A stretch of DNA of 40,226 nt from CAYNLK01 sp964398055 (GTDB lineage Bacteria > Chloroflexota > Anaerolineae > 4572-78 > J111). Where the stretch lies: assembly GCA_964398055.1 (NCBI GenBank), contig CAYNLK010000054.1, positions 1 to 40,226 on the forward strand, given 5' to 3'. The notes below the pieces were generated by a model that saw only the letters and a program-made list of their open reading frames with translations, searched no databases and had not been told where the DNA came from. The translations under genes were made by a program, and so were the position numbers. This document shows positions 7,203-15,200 of this stretch, in pieces; the first letter of the stretch is position 1; every line of letters begins with the position of its first letter.

Positions 7203-8105
7203 ATGGATAAAAACGAAGAGTACAAAATAATAAATAGCCCTTTTAAATGGGTGGGGGGCAAATCTCGCCTGCGAGAGCAAATAGTTGCCTTAATTCCTGA
7301 GCATACCTGCTATCTAGAACTATTTGCCGGTGCAGCCTGGGTATTATTTGCCAAACCACCCAGTAAGGTTGAAGTACTTAACGATATAGATGCAGAATTG
7401 GTAAACTTTTTCCGAGTTGTAAAGTATAAACCCGAAGAACTCATCCGATCTTTTGAGTGGGAACTTGTATCCCGCGCCGAATTTGAACGCCTGGCTAATT
7501 TGGATACCTCAACCTTAAGCGAAATAGAACGTGCTCATCGTTTTTATTACATTATTATGGCCGGTTGGGGCGGCGAATTACACTATCCCCGTTTTCAAAC
7601 CAGTATCACCGATGGTGGACACGGAAACCGGCTCATTGGCGCTTTAAAATTTTTACGACAGAGAATTGAACCAGTCTACGAACGTTTGCAGAAAGTTGTC
7701 ATTGAAAATCTGGACTGGAAAGATTGTTTTGATCGTTATGACCGTGCCAAAACTGTGATGTATATTGATCCTCCATACCCCGGTAATGGCTGCAATTATC
7801 TTTATAATATGAGAAGTTGGGACGATCACTGGCAATTAGCCGACCGTTTACACCATTCAAAATGTAAATGGATTTTATCGTCGTATGATGTACCAGAAAT
7901 CCGTAACTTGTATCGTGGTTATAATATCATCTCTGTCCAGTCTTACTCAGGGATGCAAGTCAAGAAAAACGATACCTCACGCACACTGAACAAAGAGGTA
8001 TTAATCACAAATTTTGAACCACCTCAAATAGAAAGTAAAGAAGTTAAGGCAGGACAACTTCATTTACTTGAAGGAGACATTTCTTATGGGAACAATGCCT
8101 CCTAA
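7203..8105 (+). CDS. DNA adenine N6-methyltransferase, Dam/D12 class
   Basis: Transfers a methyl group from S-adenosylmethionine to adenine in DNA. It has the alpha-group order of motifs: motif X FKWVGGKSRL (residues 14-23), motif I LELFAGAAWVLF, and catalytic motif IV DPPY at 189-192 in YIDPPYPGNGCNY. The C-terminal part has WILSSYDVPEI and KEVLITNF. The 300-residue length is close to Dam and type II D12 enzymes. As the partner of a C-type regulator and a putative nuclease it is probably the modification half of a type II R-M system; an orphan methylase is the alternative. The target site cannot be read from sequence. The start has only a weak AGAGA ribosome site. Its strong terminator closes the island. 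Confidence 0.93.
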   Translation: MDKNEEYKIINSPFKWVGGKSRLREQIVALIPEHTCYLELFAGAAWVLFAKPPSKVEVLNDIDAELVNFFRVVKYKPEELIRSFEWELVSRAEFERLANLDTSTLSEIERAHRFYYIIMAGWGGELHYPRFQTSITDGGHGNRLIGALKFLRQRIEPVYERLQKVVIENLDWKDCFDRYDRAKTVMYIDPPYPGNGCNYLYNMRSWDDHWQLADRLHHSKCKWILSSYDVPEIRNLYRGYNIISVQSYSGMQVKKNDTSRTLNKEVLITNFEPPQIESKEVKAGQLHLLEGDISYGNNAS

Positions 8106-8123
8106 CTGATGTTATATTAACAT

Positions 8124-8163
8124 AAAAGAGATGTAAGTACAATTGCCTTACATCTCTTTTTTT
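8124..8163 (+). terminator. Strong intrinsic terminator after the methylase
   Basis: AAAAGAGATGTAAG (8124-8137) pairs perfectly over 14 bases with 8147-8160 around a 9-base loop, running into a T-rich tract on the + strand. The A-rich left arm could also make it work for transcription from the right. Confidence 0.9.
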
Positions 8164-8219
8164 GTCTTTTACAATAGAGTCAGGTAAAAGACCAAATCTA
8201 AATTCTGTTTCAGCTCATT

Positions 8220-8939
8220 TCATAAGTCCACACTTTTCTGTAAAGCCGCGGCGATCAGCGGCGGGTTGGTAAACAACGCTTCGTGGCCGGCGTCAAGCTC
8301 GACTAACTTGTATTCGCCCAGCCCCTGGGCCATGCCCAGATAGGCCCCCGGCGGTAGGGAGGCGTCATTTTTGCAGAAGATAACACTCTTCGGAACATCC
8401 AACTGCTCAAACTCTGCCGTGTCGACCGGGGTGGTGAACAGCGCCAGCGGTTGGGGCACCAACCGGCTGATCAGGGCGTCCTGCTGCTCGACCGGCTCAC
8501 CAGCCATCAACACGTTGCGTACAAAATCTGCCAGCACCGGCACGGTGTTATCCGGCGAAGCTTTGGCCGCGGCGGTCAGCCCTTCGGCCACTTCGGGTGG
8601 CACCAAGTCGAACTGGCTTTTGCCGTTGGGCAGGATGAAGGCATTGAGAAAGACCAACCGGGCAATCTTGGCCGCGGCTTTGGGCGCGGCCGCCTGCAAC
8701 AGAAAGCCGGCGCTAGAGTGGCCCACCAGGATCACCGGTTCCGGCTGCCGCCCAAGGACAGCGACAATTTTATCGACGTAATCACTGAATTTTATCCCGG
8801 CCCGGTCGTCTTGGGGCTGGTGGCCGGGCATCGTCGGCGCTTCGGCGGTGTGACTGGCTTGTTCCAATTCCTTGATAACGCCTGCCCAGCACCAACCACC
8901 GTGCCAGGCGCCATGAATGAGTACGAAATGATGGCTCAT
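8220..8939 (-). CDS. Alpha/beta hydrolase (esterase-like)
   Basis: A serine hydrolase of about 239 residues. It begins with the oxyanion-hole signature FVLIHGAWHGGWCW. The catalytic triad can be assigned to Ser75 in GHSSAG, Asp192 in KNDASLPPG and His219 in DAGHEALF. The family includes methyl esterases and hydroxynitrile lyases related to plant salicylate-binding protein 2; the substrate here is unknown. The frame opens at 8957, but the ATG at 8939 has AGGAGC eight bases upstream and matches the family start (MSHHFVLIHG), so I use it. It follows the aldehyde:ferredoxin oxidoreductase on the same strand after 97 bases and may be co-transcribed. Confidence 0.85.
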   Translation of the reverse strand: MSHHFVLIHGAWHGGWCWAGVIKELEQASHTAEAPTMPGHQPQDDRAGIKFSDYVDKIVAVLGRQPEPVILVGHSSAGFLLQAAAPKAAAKIARLVFLNAFILPNGKSQFDLVPPEVAEGLTAAAKASPDNTVPVLADFVRNVLMAGEPVEQQDALISRLVPQPLALFTTPVDTAEFEQLDVPKSVIFCKNDASLPPGAYLGMAQGLGEYKLVELDAGHEALFTNPPLIAAALQKSVDL

Positions 8940-8971
8940 ATTTTTGCTCCTATCCACACCAATAAAGGGGG

Positions 8972-8995
8972 AGGGGCGGACGGACGGACGCCCCT
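8972..8995 (-). other. Short hairpin between oxidoreductase and hydrolase genes
   Basis: AGGGGCG (8972-8978) and CGCCCCT (8989-8995) pair around a loop of GGAC repeats. No convincing U-tract follows on the - strand, so it is a weak terminator or mRNA-processing element at best. Confidence 0.35.
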
Positions 8996-9036
8996 GCTTC
9001 CAAATTCACCTCAAGCGCATCGATTAGATCATCAAG

Positions 9037-10977
9037 CTACAAATTCAACTGGTCGGCCACCCAGGCCAGGTCTAGTTGCTCCAGCTTGTAGCGGGTGGGG
9101 ACGCCGGTCTCCACATCCCAGTCATTCTGGCGGAAATATTCGTCCAGGGCCTGCTCAAACTCGGCTCGATCCAGTTTGATCCCCTCGGTTGGACCGCCCT
9201 TGAGCGCCTTCTTGAACATCTTCTCCGGCAACCTGTCCTGCGACCGGTCGATGCCTTCACGGGCGTTGAAAGCCCGCAGCATATTCAAACGCCGCTCGCC
9301 TACGGTCAACAACTCGTCAATGCTTACATCCCAGCCGGTAACGTACTCGACCATTGCCCGCAGTTCTTCCGGCCCGTAAAGCTGCCAGGCTGGGCCGTAG
9401 ACGAACTGGCACACGTTGACGCTGTCCATCAAGCTGTAGAGGTATTGGGTGAGGCGGGCATACCTGATCTTCTCCGGGCCAAGCGACAGGGCCGGCTGAG
9501 CCTCGGTCAACCCCAACGCCCCCAGTCGCTCCGGATAGGCCACTTTTTCTTCGTAGACCGGGTCATGCTCGCTGCTCTGGTGATCGGAGCCAAAGGGGTT
9601 GGCGGCGTAGATCACGGCCAGGCTGCGCTTCAGTTGGGGCATATGGGCCGGCGCTTCTTGCTTGTGGCTGGTCAGGAGGAACTCCTCAGTGCCGCGGCCA
9701 ATGATAGCCGCAGCTCGCTCAGAGCCATTGGCCAGGATGTCGCCAAAACCTTGGCGGTTGGCAATCATCTCGGTCAGCTTGACCATGGCCGCGGCGTTGC
9801 CAAAATTCAGCTCCAGGCCACCGGTATCGGCCGTGGTGATCCGGCCCTCTTCAAAACATTCCATAGCCCAAGAGATGGTGGCGCCGCAAGAGATGGTGTC
9901 AAGGCCGTACTTGTTGCAGATTTCGTTGGCCTTGGAAATGGCGGCCAGATCGCTGACGCCACAGTAGTTGCCCAAAGTCGAGGTGGTTTCATACTCCGGG
10001 CCGCCGTAATGGGGATCGACCTGGTACGGGCCATCCTTGATTTCGACAATCCGCTTGCAGCGCACGGTACAGCTATAGCAGGTATCGCGGCCTTTCAGGT
10101 CCTGCTTACCTTCCTCAACTCCCCGGAGGATCGTGTCGTACATGGTCGGGCCATCGATTTTTTCCCACTCGTCAAAAACGCCGCTGTTGAAGTTGTACGA
10201 GGGTAGCATACCAAGCGCTTGTTGCGCCCCGGTGGTTTCAGCCGTGCCATATTTGCCCAGGCCGGCCACATCTGAGGAAGGAAAGAATTTGGCGCCGTAG
10301 CGGGCCAGGTCATTGAGCGCCTTCTTGTTGGCCACGCTAAAATTTTTCTTACCCTCTTTACCGCGCACGACAACGGCTTTGAGGTTCTTGCTGGCCATCA
10401 CCGCGCCCATGCCGGTGCGGCCGTTGACCCGATTGCTCATATTGACGATGGCGGAGAAAAGTACCCCTTTTTCGGCGGCCGGTCCAACCTGGGCCACTTC
10501 AATTTGATCGTCGCCCAGTTCCTCTTTCAAGATGGTCTCGACCTCACCGGTGATTTTGCCCCACAGGTGGCCGGCGTCGCGCAGTTCGTACTGCCCATCA
10601 TTCACCCACAAATAGACCGGCCGGGGCGACTTGCCGGTGATGATAAAGGCGTCGAAGCCGGCAAATTTCATCTCGGCCGGAAAGAAGCCGCCGCACTGGC
10701 CGTCGCCAATGGCGTCGGTTAGGGGACTTTTGGCGCTGGCGGTCATCCGGCTCTGGCCGGAGACCGGCGCGCCGGTGGTCACACTCACCGATAGCGCCAA
10801 CACGTTATCCGGCCCCAGCGGGTCGACGCCGGGGGGCATCTCTTTGAGCATGTAATACATGTTGAGCGCGCTGCCGCCCATGTACTTCCGATAAAAGGAC
10901 TCCGGCGGTTCTTCAACCGTCATCTGGCCGGTCGTCAGGTTGATGTGCAAAATTTTTCCGTTGTATCCGTTTGGCAT
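9037..10977 (-). CDS. Aldehyde:ferredoxin oxidoreductase (tungsten enzyme family)
   Basis: AOR-family enzymes oxidise aldehydes to acids with ferredoxin, using a tungsten or molybdenum bis-pyranopterin and one [4Fe-4S] cluster. The N-terminal cofactor domain is typical: GYNGKILHINLTTG, YMGGSALNMYYML, and the SGQSRMTASAKSPLTDAIGD region. The cluster ligands are visible as Cys300-x2-Cys303-x3-Cys307 (DTCYSCTVRC) and a distal Cys523 (VNVCQFVYGP), as in characterised AORs. The length of 646 residues is slightly long for the family. AAAGGAGA precedes the ATG. A MoaD/ThiS-like gene lies directly upstream on the same strand, a common pairing that may serve pterin cofactor supply (inference). It implies low-potential, probably anaerobic or microaerobic, aldehyde or acid metabolism. 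Confidence 0.93.
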   Translation of the reverse strand: MPNGYNGKILHINLTTGQMTVEEPPESFYRKYMGGSALNMYYMLKEMPPGVDPLGPDNVLALSVSVTTGAPVSGQSRMTASAKSPLTDAIGDGQCGGFFPAEMKFAGFDAFIITGKSPRPVYLWVNDGQYELRDAGHLWGKITGEVETILKEELGDDQIEVAQVGPAAEKGVLFSAIVNMSNRVNGRTGMGAVMASKNLKAVVVRGKEGKKNFSVANKKALNDLARYGAKFFPSSDVAGLGKYGTAETTGAQQALGMLPSYNFNSGVFDEWEKIDGPTMYDTILRGVEEGKQDLKGRDTCYSCTVRCKRIVEIKDGPYQVDPHYGGPEYETTSTLGNYCGVSDLAAISKANEICNKYGLDTISCGATISWAMECFEEGRITTADTGGLELNFGNAAAMVKLTEMIANRQGFGDILANGSERAAAIIGRGTEEFLLTSHKQEAPAHMPQLKRSLAVIYAANPFGSDHQSSEHDPVYEEKVAYPERLGALGLTEAQPALSLGPEKIRYARLTQYLYSLMDSVNVCQFVYGPAWQLYGPEELRAMVEYVTGWDVSIDELLTVGERRLNMLRAFNAREGIDRSQDRLPEKMFKKALKGGPTEGIKLDRAEFEQALDEYFRQNDWDVETGVPTRYKLEQLDLAWVADQLNL

Positions 10978-11009
10978 TGTTGTTCTCCTTTGAATAACTG
11001 GATATTGAT

Positions 11010-11056
11010 TGGTTGGTTAGTTGGCTGGTTTGTTAGTTGGATAGTTGGCTGGTTAG
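11010..11056. repeat. GTTGG/GTTAG simple repeat between moaD-like and AOR genes
   Basis: Degenerate tetranucleotide-type repeats fill the gap. The 13-mer TAGTTGGCTGGTT occurs at 11018-11030 and 11042-11054, the second copy running into the moaD-like stop codon. It shares its motif vocabulary with the repeat at 12481. Confidence 0.7.
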
Positions 11057-11286
11057 CGGCCGCCTCCCATCATTCGAAACAGGTGCAGATCGTCGCCATC
11101 GTGCAGCACGTAGTTAAGATTAACCTGAATGCCGTTGACGGCGACGGTAATGGTCTGCTTAATCATCAACTGGGCCACGACTTCGGCCACGGTGGAACCT
11201 GCCGGTAAAGCGAGGCTGGTCTTGCCTTTAGCCTGGCGGGGTAAATAATCTCGCAAGATGCCGTGTAAAGTCAATTTGACTTCCAA
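11053..11286 (-). CDS. MoaD/ThiS-like sulfur carrier protein
   Basis: A small beta-grasp protein of about 77 residues: LTLHGILRDYLPRQA, then LPAGSTVAEVVAQLMI, VAVNGIQVNLNYVLHDGDDLHL and the tail FRMMGGGR. MoaD proteins carry sulfur as a C-terminal Gly-Gly thiocarboxylate for pterin cofactor synthesis. Here an Arg follows the glycines, so cleavage would be needed before activation, or the protein acts differently. I prefer the TTG at 11286, which has GAGG eight bases upstream and gives the start MEVKLTLHG. A GTG at 11322 extends the frame and would lie at the predicted transcription start. It sits upstream of the AOR gene, which suggests a dedicated cofactor partner. Confidence 0.8.
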   Translation of the reverse strand: MEVKLTLHGILRDYLPRQAKGKTSLALPAGSTVAEVVAQLMIKQTITVAVNGIQVNLNYVLHDGDDLHLFRMMGGGR

Positions 11287-11328
11287 ATTAACAACCTCAC
11301 GCCACTTTGTGTGAATAGTCACAACCCC

Positions 11329-11357
11329 ATTATAAACTGATGATATCTTCCGAACAA
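11329..11357 (-). promoter_or_regulatory. Promoter of the moaD-like/AOR operon
   Basis: Read on the - strand: TTGTTC (11357-11352), 17 bases, TATAAT (11334-11329). The -10 is perfect with ideal spacing. Predicted initiation is near 11322. Confidence 0.6.
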
Positions 11358-11430
11358 GAACACCCTTTCCGTTAAGTAAGTCGCTCCCGCCGCAGCGCCT
11401 TTATTGGCCCAAGAATTGCCCAACAAGGGC

Positions 11431-11459
11431 TTGTCTGGGGTTATGACTTAAGGTACAAT
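11431..11459 (+). promoter_or_regulatory. Promoter of the ParB-like gene
   Basis: TTGTCT (11431-11436), 17 bases, TACAAT (11454-11459). It is divergent from the moaD-like promoter, with about 70 bases between the two -35 elements. The proposed ATG at 11498 lies about 32 bases after the predicted start of transcription. Confidence 0.6.
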
Positions 11460-11497
11460 AGGGACGGCGTCAGCGTTAGTTCAACTTGTGTGCCTCT

Positions 11498-12457
11498 ATG
11501 AAAGAGACTATCCGCAAAATTTTAGCCCTGGCGGCGGCCCCGCACGGCCAGCGAGCCAAAGCGCAAGAACGAGCCGCCCGCGGGTTTGAGCAAGCTCACC
11601 GGCGAGCTTTTATGCAGGATATGCTGGCCCTGGTCCGCTACGAACCGGTCGACTTACTCCCCTTTGAAGCAGTTCTGGAAAAACTGCACCTCGGTAGTAA
11701 ATCTTATCTCGGGATTCAACAAATCCCCCTGGCTCAGATTGTGGGCAGTGTTAGCCGCTACGAGGATTTTACTCGCACTTTTATGCCGCGCAAAACCAGC
11801 AGCCGGCGCCGTTGGGAAAGTGTTGAAAAACTGGCCGATCGGCAGGGCTGGCCGCCGATTGAGGTTTATCAGGTCAGCGATACCTATTTTGTGCGTGACG
11901 GCAACCATCGCGTCTCGGTGGCCCGGCAATTGGGCCTGGAAACGATTGAAGCGCACGTGTGGGAGTATCCAACCCGCGTCCCTTTGGAAGCTGACGATGA
12001 TTGGGATGATTTGATCCTGCGGCAGGAATACCTGGAATTTCTGAGAGATACCCAATTGGACCAACTCCGGCCGGAGCAATCGATCATTTTAACCATTCCC
12101 GGCGGCTATTGGGAATTAGAGGAGCATATAGCCGTCTATCGTCACTGGCTAAACCTGGAACAGCGCCGCGAAATCTCCTGGGCGGAGGCGGTGGCAAGTT
12201 GGTACGATACGGTCTATGCGCCCTTGATCAAAAAAATCCAGGCCGAAGAAATCCTCTCTTTTTTCCCCGGTCGAACCGAGGCCGATTTAGTGGTCTGGAT
12301 CTTGCGCCACCAGGAAAAACTGGCCCGGCGCTATGGCGGTGAAGATGTTCTGCCCGCTGAGGCGGCTGAGGATTTTGTCGAACGGACGCGGGCCAACCCG
12401 TTCCGCCGGCTGCAAGCCTGGATCGAGCGAATTTTTCTGGGGAAACCGGTGGGGTAA
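11498..12457 (+). CDS. ParB/sulfiredoxin-like domain protein of unknown function
   Basis: About 319 residues. The middle carries the ParB/Srx-type motif DGNHRVSVAR, starting at Asp134. In ParB-like folds this loop binds a nucleotide or its phosphates. It is preceded by PPIEVYQVSDTYFVRDG, the matching beta-strand pattern. The C-terminal half is acidic and helical (ELEEHIAVYRHWLNLEQRR, then DLVVWILRHQEKLARRYGG) and resembles the DUF4032-type proteins found in Actinobacteria and Chloroflexota (recollection). No helix-turn-helix is obvious, so a chromosome-partitioning role is not supported. The frame starts at a TTG at 11486, but the ATG at 11498 is the simpler start. It is monocistronic, with its own promoter and a repeat-rich 3' end. 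Confidence 0.65.
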   Translation: MKETIRKILALAAAPHGQRAKAQERAARGFEQAHRRAFMQDMLALVRYEPVDLLPFEAVLEKLHLGSKSYLGIQQIPLAQIVGSVSRYEDFTRTFMPRKTSSRRRWESVEKLADRQGWPPIEVYQVSDTYFVRDGNHRVSVARQLGLETIEAHVWEYPTRVPLEADDDWDDLILRQEYLEFLRDTQLDQLRPEQSIILTIPGGYWELEEHIAVYRHWLNLEQRREISWAEAVASWYDTVYAPLIKKIQAEEILSFFPGRTEADLVVWILRHQEKLARRYGGEDVLPAEAAEDFVERTRANPFRRLQAWIERIFLGKPVG

Positions 12458-12480
12458 GAGGCTGGGTGGCTGGATGGATA

Positions 12481-12524
12481 GTTTGTTGGTTAGTTAGTTA
12501 GTTAGTTAGTTGGTTGGTTGGTTA
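12481..12524. repeat. (GTTR)n tetranucleotide repeat, 11 units, with complementary partner tract
   Basis: Eleven uninterrupted GTTN units: GTTT, GTTG, five GTTA, three GTTG, GTTA. The following 50 bases are the complementary vocabulary (CTAACCA, CCCAACTAACC), so the whole 12460-12580 gap between two converging genes can fold into a long imperfect hairpin. It probably acts as a two-way terminator and is likely to vary in length between strains. Confidence 0.85.
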
Positions 12525-12581
12525 ATCAGCCAAGCTGCCTAACCATCTAACCACCCAACTAACCAACCACCCAACCCCCTA

Positions 12582-13736
12582 TTATTGACTCTTGATCTCC
12601 GTCCACAACCGATCATAAACAAAAACGGTTTCACCCAGCGGTTTCATCAATTCCAGTTTATCCATAACCTCGGGCGGGGGATAGATCCCGGGGTCTTCCA
12701 GAATCTCCGGAGCAATAAACTCTTGAGCCGCTTTATTTGGACTGGCGAAGAAGGTAAAGTTGGTAATGGCGGCCCCATTTTCAGGCTCGAGTAAGAAGTT
12801 GATGAAATGCTCGGCGGTGGCCCGGCGCTCGCTGGAGGCCGGGATGCATAGATTGTCTTGCCATAAAACGGCGCCTTCCTTGGGAATAGCGTAACCCCAG
12901 TCGCTTTCCCCGGTTTCCTCGTTGTACGTTAAATCCATCGTTCTGAACGCGTCGCCGCTCCAGGCTTGCGAGATGACCACCTCACCGGGAACCATCAACT
13001 CCTCAAAATAACCTTCACTATTGAAGGTTTTGACGTAAGGCTTAATGGCCAAAATCGCGTCTTTGGCCTGCTTCAGGTGTTCTTCATCCCGATCATTGAT
13101 CGAATAACCCAGGTATTTCATCGCCGCGCTCAAAACCTCCCGCTGGTCGTTGAGCAGGTTGATCCCCCCCCTGGCCCATTGTTGAGCCAACGCCGGGTCA
13201 AATATGTAGGCCCAGCTATCGGGCGGCTCATCGCCAAACAATTTGGTGCTGTAGGCAATACCGGTAGTGCCCCATTGATAGGGTAGGCAATATTTGTTGC
13301 CCGGATCGTAGGGCGGATCAAGGAATTTGGGATCAAGATTTTTGATATTGGGGATGTTGTCTTTGTTGATTTCGGCCAGCAAACCCAACTCGATCATCTG
13401 GCCGACCATATAATCGGAGGGGACAATCACATCGTAGCCGGTGGCGCCAGCTTGCATTTTGGCTAACAAATCCTCATTGCTGGCAAAGGTGTCGTAGATG
13501 ATCTTAACGCCATAGTCCGCTTCATATTTGGTCAACAGCTCTTCATCGATGTAGTCAGCCCAGTTGTAAACGCTCAACTGTTTGGCCAGAACAGTTTCAG
13601 CCCGCTCACCTTCGACTGAGTCGCCGCCGCTTTCCCCGGAGGGGGCGGCCGGCTGAACGGCCGGGTTGCTACACTGCGCCGCCGCAAGCGCCAGAACCAA
13701 AAGAACCGCCAAAACAAGCAGTAACCTGTGTTTCAT
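12582..13736 (-). CDS. potD: Polyamine ABC transporter substrate-binding lipoprotein, PotD-like
   Basis: A periplasmic-type binding protein for spermidine or putrescine. The N-terminus is a lipoprotein signal: MKHR, a long Leu/Ala/Val helix, then LAAAQC with Cys22 as the lipid site (Gln before Cys is unusual). The mature part has the PotD signatures LSVYNWADYIDEELL, YDVIVPSDYMVGQM, LPYQWGTTGIAYS and INFLLEPENGAAI. The frame opens 20 codons earlier, but AGGAGG lies seven bases before the ATG at 13736, so I use that start. It is the last gene of the potABCD order. A related binding protein for another amine or for Fe(III) is possible but less likely. Confidence 0.92.
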   Translation of the reverse strand: MKHRLLLVLAVLLVLALAAAQCSNPAVQPAAPSGESGGDSVEGERAETVLAKQLSVYNWADYIDEELLTKYEADYGVKIIYDTFASNEDLLAKMQAGATGYDVIVPSDYMVGQMIELGLLAEINKDNIPNIKNLDPKFLDPPYDPGNKYCLPYQWGTTGIAYSTKLFGDEPPDSWAYIFDPALAQQWARGGINLLNDQREVLSAAMKYLGYSINDRDEEHLKQAKDAILAIKPYVKTFNSEGYFEELMVPGEVVISQAWSGDAFRTMDLTYNEETGESDWGYAIPKEGAVLWQDNLCIPASSERRATAEHFINFLLEPENGAAITNFTFFASPNKAAQEFIAPEILEDPGIYPPPEVMDKLELMKPLGETVFVYDRLWTEIKSQ

Positions 13737-13876
13737 CATTTCTCCTCCTGCTTTCAATATTTTATTTCTATCAAAATCTGTTTTTCTTGACCTCATCTTG
13801 CGCCCACAGCCTTACCAGGCTAATCAACCCGGCGCGTTAAAGGTTTCCCCATTTCACCTCAGATGAGTGACACAGT

Positions 13877-14899
13877 CTACCTCCTTTGGATAACTTGCGC
13901 CAGTAACACCAAACCGATGGAAAAAATCATCAACAGGGTGGCCAGAGCGTTTAGATCGGGGGTAACGCCAAATTTGACCTTGGAATAAACCAGCAGCGGC
14001 AGTGTGGTGGAACCAGGGCCGGCGACAAAGAAGGTGATCACAAAATCATCCAGGGACAGGGTAAAAGCCATCAACGCCCCGCTGATGATACCCGGCATCA
14101 ACAGCGGCAGGGTTACCCGGCGAAAGGTCTGCCACTCATTGGCGTACAAATCCTGAGCCGCCTGCTCAAAGGTGGTGTCCATATCTACCAGCCGCGCCCG
14201 CACCACTGTGGCCACAAAGGAGATACTGAAGGCCACGTGAGCGATGGTGATGGTCGTCAACCCCAGGCCCCAGTTGAGGCCAAGCAAACTCTTGGCCATA
14301 TTGAAAACAATGATGAAAAACAGCAGCGTGGCCAGGGCAATGACGATTTCGGGAATGATGATTGGCATATAGAGGATGGCGTCAAAAGGAAGTTTGAAGG
14401 GGAAGCGGTGTCGCTCCATCGCCAGCGAGACCATCGTCCCGATGATCGTCGACAGGATCGTCGATACAATGGTCACCACCATCGAATTCCAAAGTGCTCG
14501 CAGGATGGCGGCATCCTGAACCAGCGAGGTATACCACCTGAAGCTAAAGCCTTCCCAGACGGTTGGCACTCTGCCGGCGTTAAAAGAAAAGATGATCAGC
14601 ACCAAAATAGGCAGGTAAAAAAAGCCAAAAACCAGGATGGCGTTAGCGGCCAGAAATTGCTGGCCAATCGAGATGCCGGCCGCGTCCCGGAGAGTCCGCG
14701 CCCCCCAGACCGTACTGCCCACAAAGACAATGGCCCCCATTGGAATAAGGGCATAGCTGCTGGCTTTGTCAAGATTTACCAGGCCGACGAAAACGGCGGC
14801 CGCGCCGGCCAGGGCCACTCCAAAAGCGACCACAGCCAGCAGCAACGCCAATCCTGAATTATGTCGTTGCGCCGGTAGAGCGGCTGATCGAACGCTCAT
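13877..14899 (-). CDS. potC: Polyamine ABC transporter permease, PotC-like
   Basis: An inner-membrane permease. The C-terminal two thirds is a standard binding-protein-dependent transport domain with about six membrane helices and the EAA loop FEQAAQDLYANEWQTFRRV, which docks on the ATPase. The protein has 340 residues against roughly 260-280 for usual PotC. The extra N-terminal 80 residues contain two hydrophobic segments (LALLLAVVAFGVALAGAAAV and LIPMGAIVFVGSTVWGA), an unusual extension. GAGG lies eight bases before the ATG. About 300 bases with a hairpin repeat separate it from potB. Confidence 0.92.
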   Translation of the reverse strand: MSVRSAALPAQRHNSGLALLLAVVAFGVALAGAAAVFVGLVNLDKASSYALIPMGAIVFVGSTVWGARTLRDAAGISIGQQFLAANAILVFGFFYLPILVLIIFSFNAGRVPTVWEGFSFRWYTSLVQDAAILRALWNSMVVTIVSTILSTIIGTMVSLAMERHRFPFKLPFDAILYMPIIIPEIVIALATLLFFIIVFNMAKSLLGLNWGLGLTTITIAHVAFSISFVATVVRARLVDMDTTFEQAAQDLYANEWQTFRRVTLPLLMPGIISGALMAFTLSLDDFVITFFVAGPGSTTLPLLVYSKVKFGVTPDLNALATLLMIFSIGLVLLAQVIQRR

Positions 14900-14970
14900 C
14901 CTTTTTTCCTCTAAGTTAAAATTGCTCAGTCTGAACCTTACGACCGCCGACGGCAGACAGCTTGGCGCAC

Positions 14971-15065
14971 GAGGCTAAAGCCATCGTGCTGAGAGAGCGA
15001 AACCCTTACGGGCTAAAATTCTAGCTCGAAGAGCTTTGCCCTTTCAGAGCGACGGCTTTAGCCTC
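14971..15065. repeat. Large inverted repeat between potB and potC
   Basis: GAGGCTAAAGCC (14971-14982) and GGCTTTAGCCTC (15054-15065) pair perfectly over 12 bases. AGCTC-GAA-GAGCT and GGGC/GCCC pairings nest inside, and the left arm also has its own hairpin. It resembles a miniature interspersed palindromic repeat inserted in the operon. It might attenuate potCD relative to potAB. The rest of the 14900-15200 gap shows no gene. Confidence 0.75.
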
Positions 15066-15200
15066 GCTCATTGGCCCGGTTATCGGGTTTGGAAGGTAAA
15101 TCCATAGATAGAGTTTACTGAGTACCCCCTCTTTTCGGCGGTCTGCGGTCAGATTTACCCAGATTTTGGATCGGTTGAGAAGTACAACTTTACAGTCGGC

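Noticed and set aside
9076..10206. 376-codon open frame on the + strand
   Set aside because: Antisense to the aldehyde:ferredoxin oxidoreductase; no motif or ribosome site.
11498..12457. ParB chromosome-partitioning protein near an origin
   Set aside because: Only the nucleotide-binding-like motif is shared; there is no helix-turn-helix or parA, and it is over 20 kb from the DnaA-box cluster.
12481..12580. Insertion sequence ends
   Set aside because: The complementary tracts are simple tetranucleotide repeats with no transposase or target duplication.
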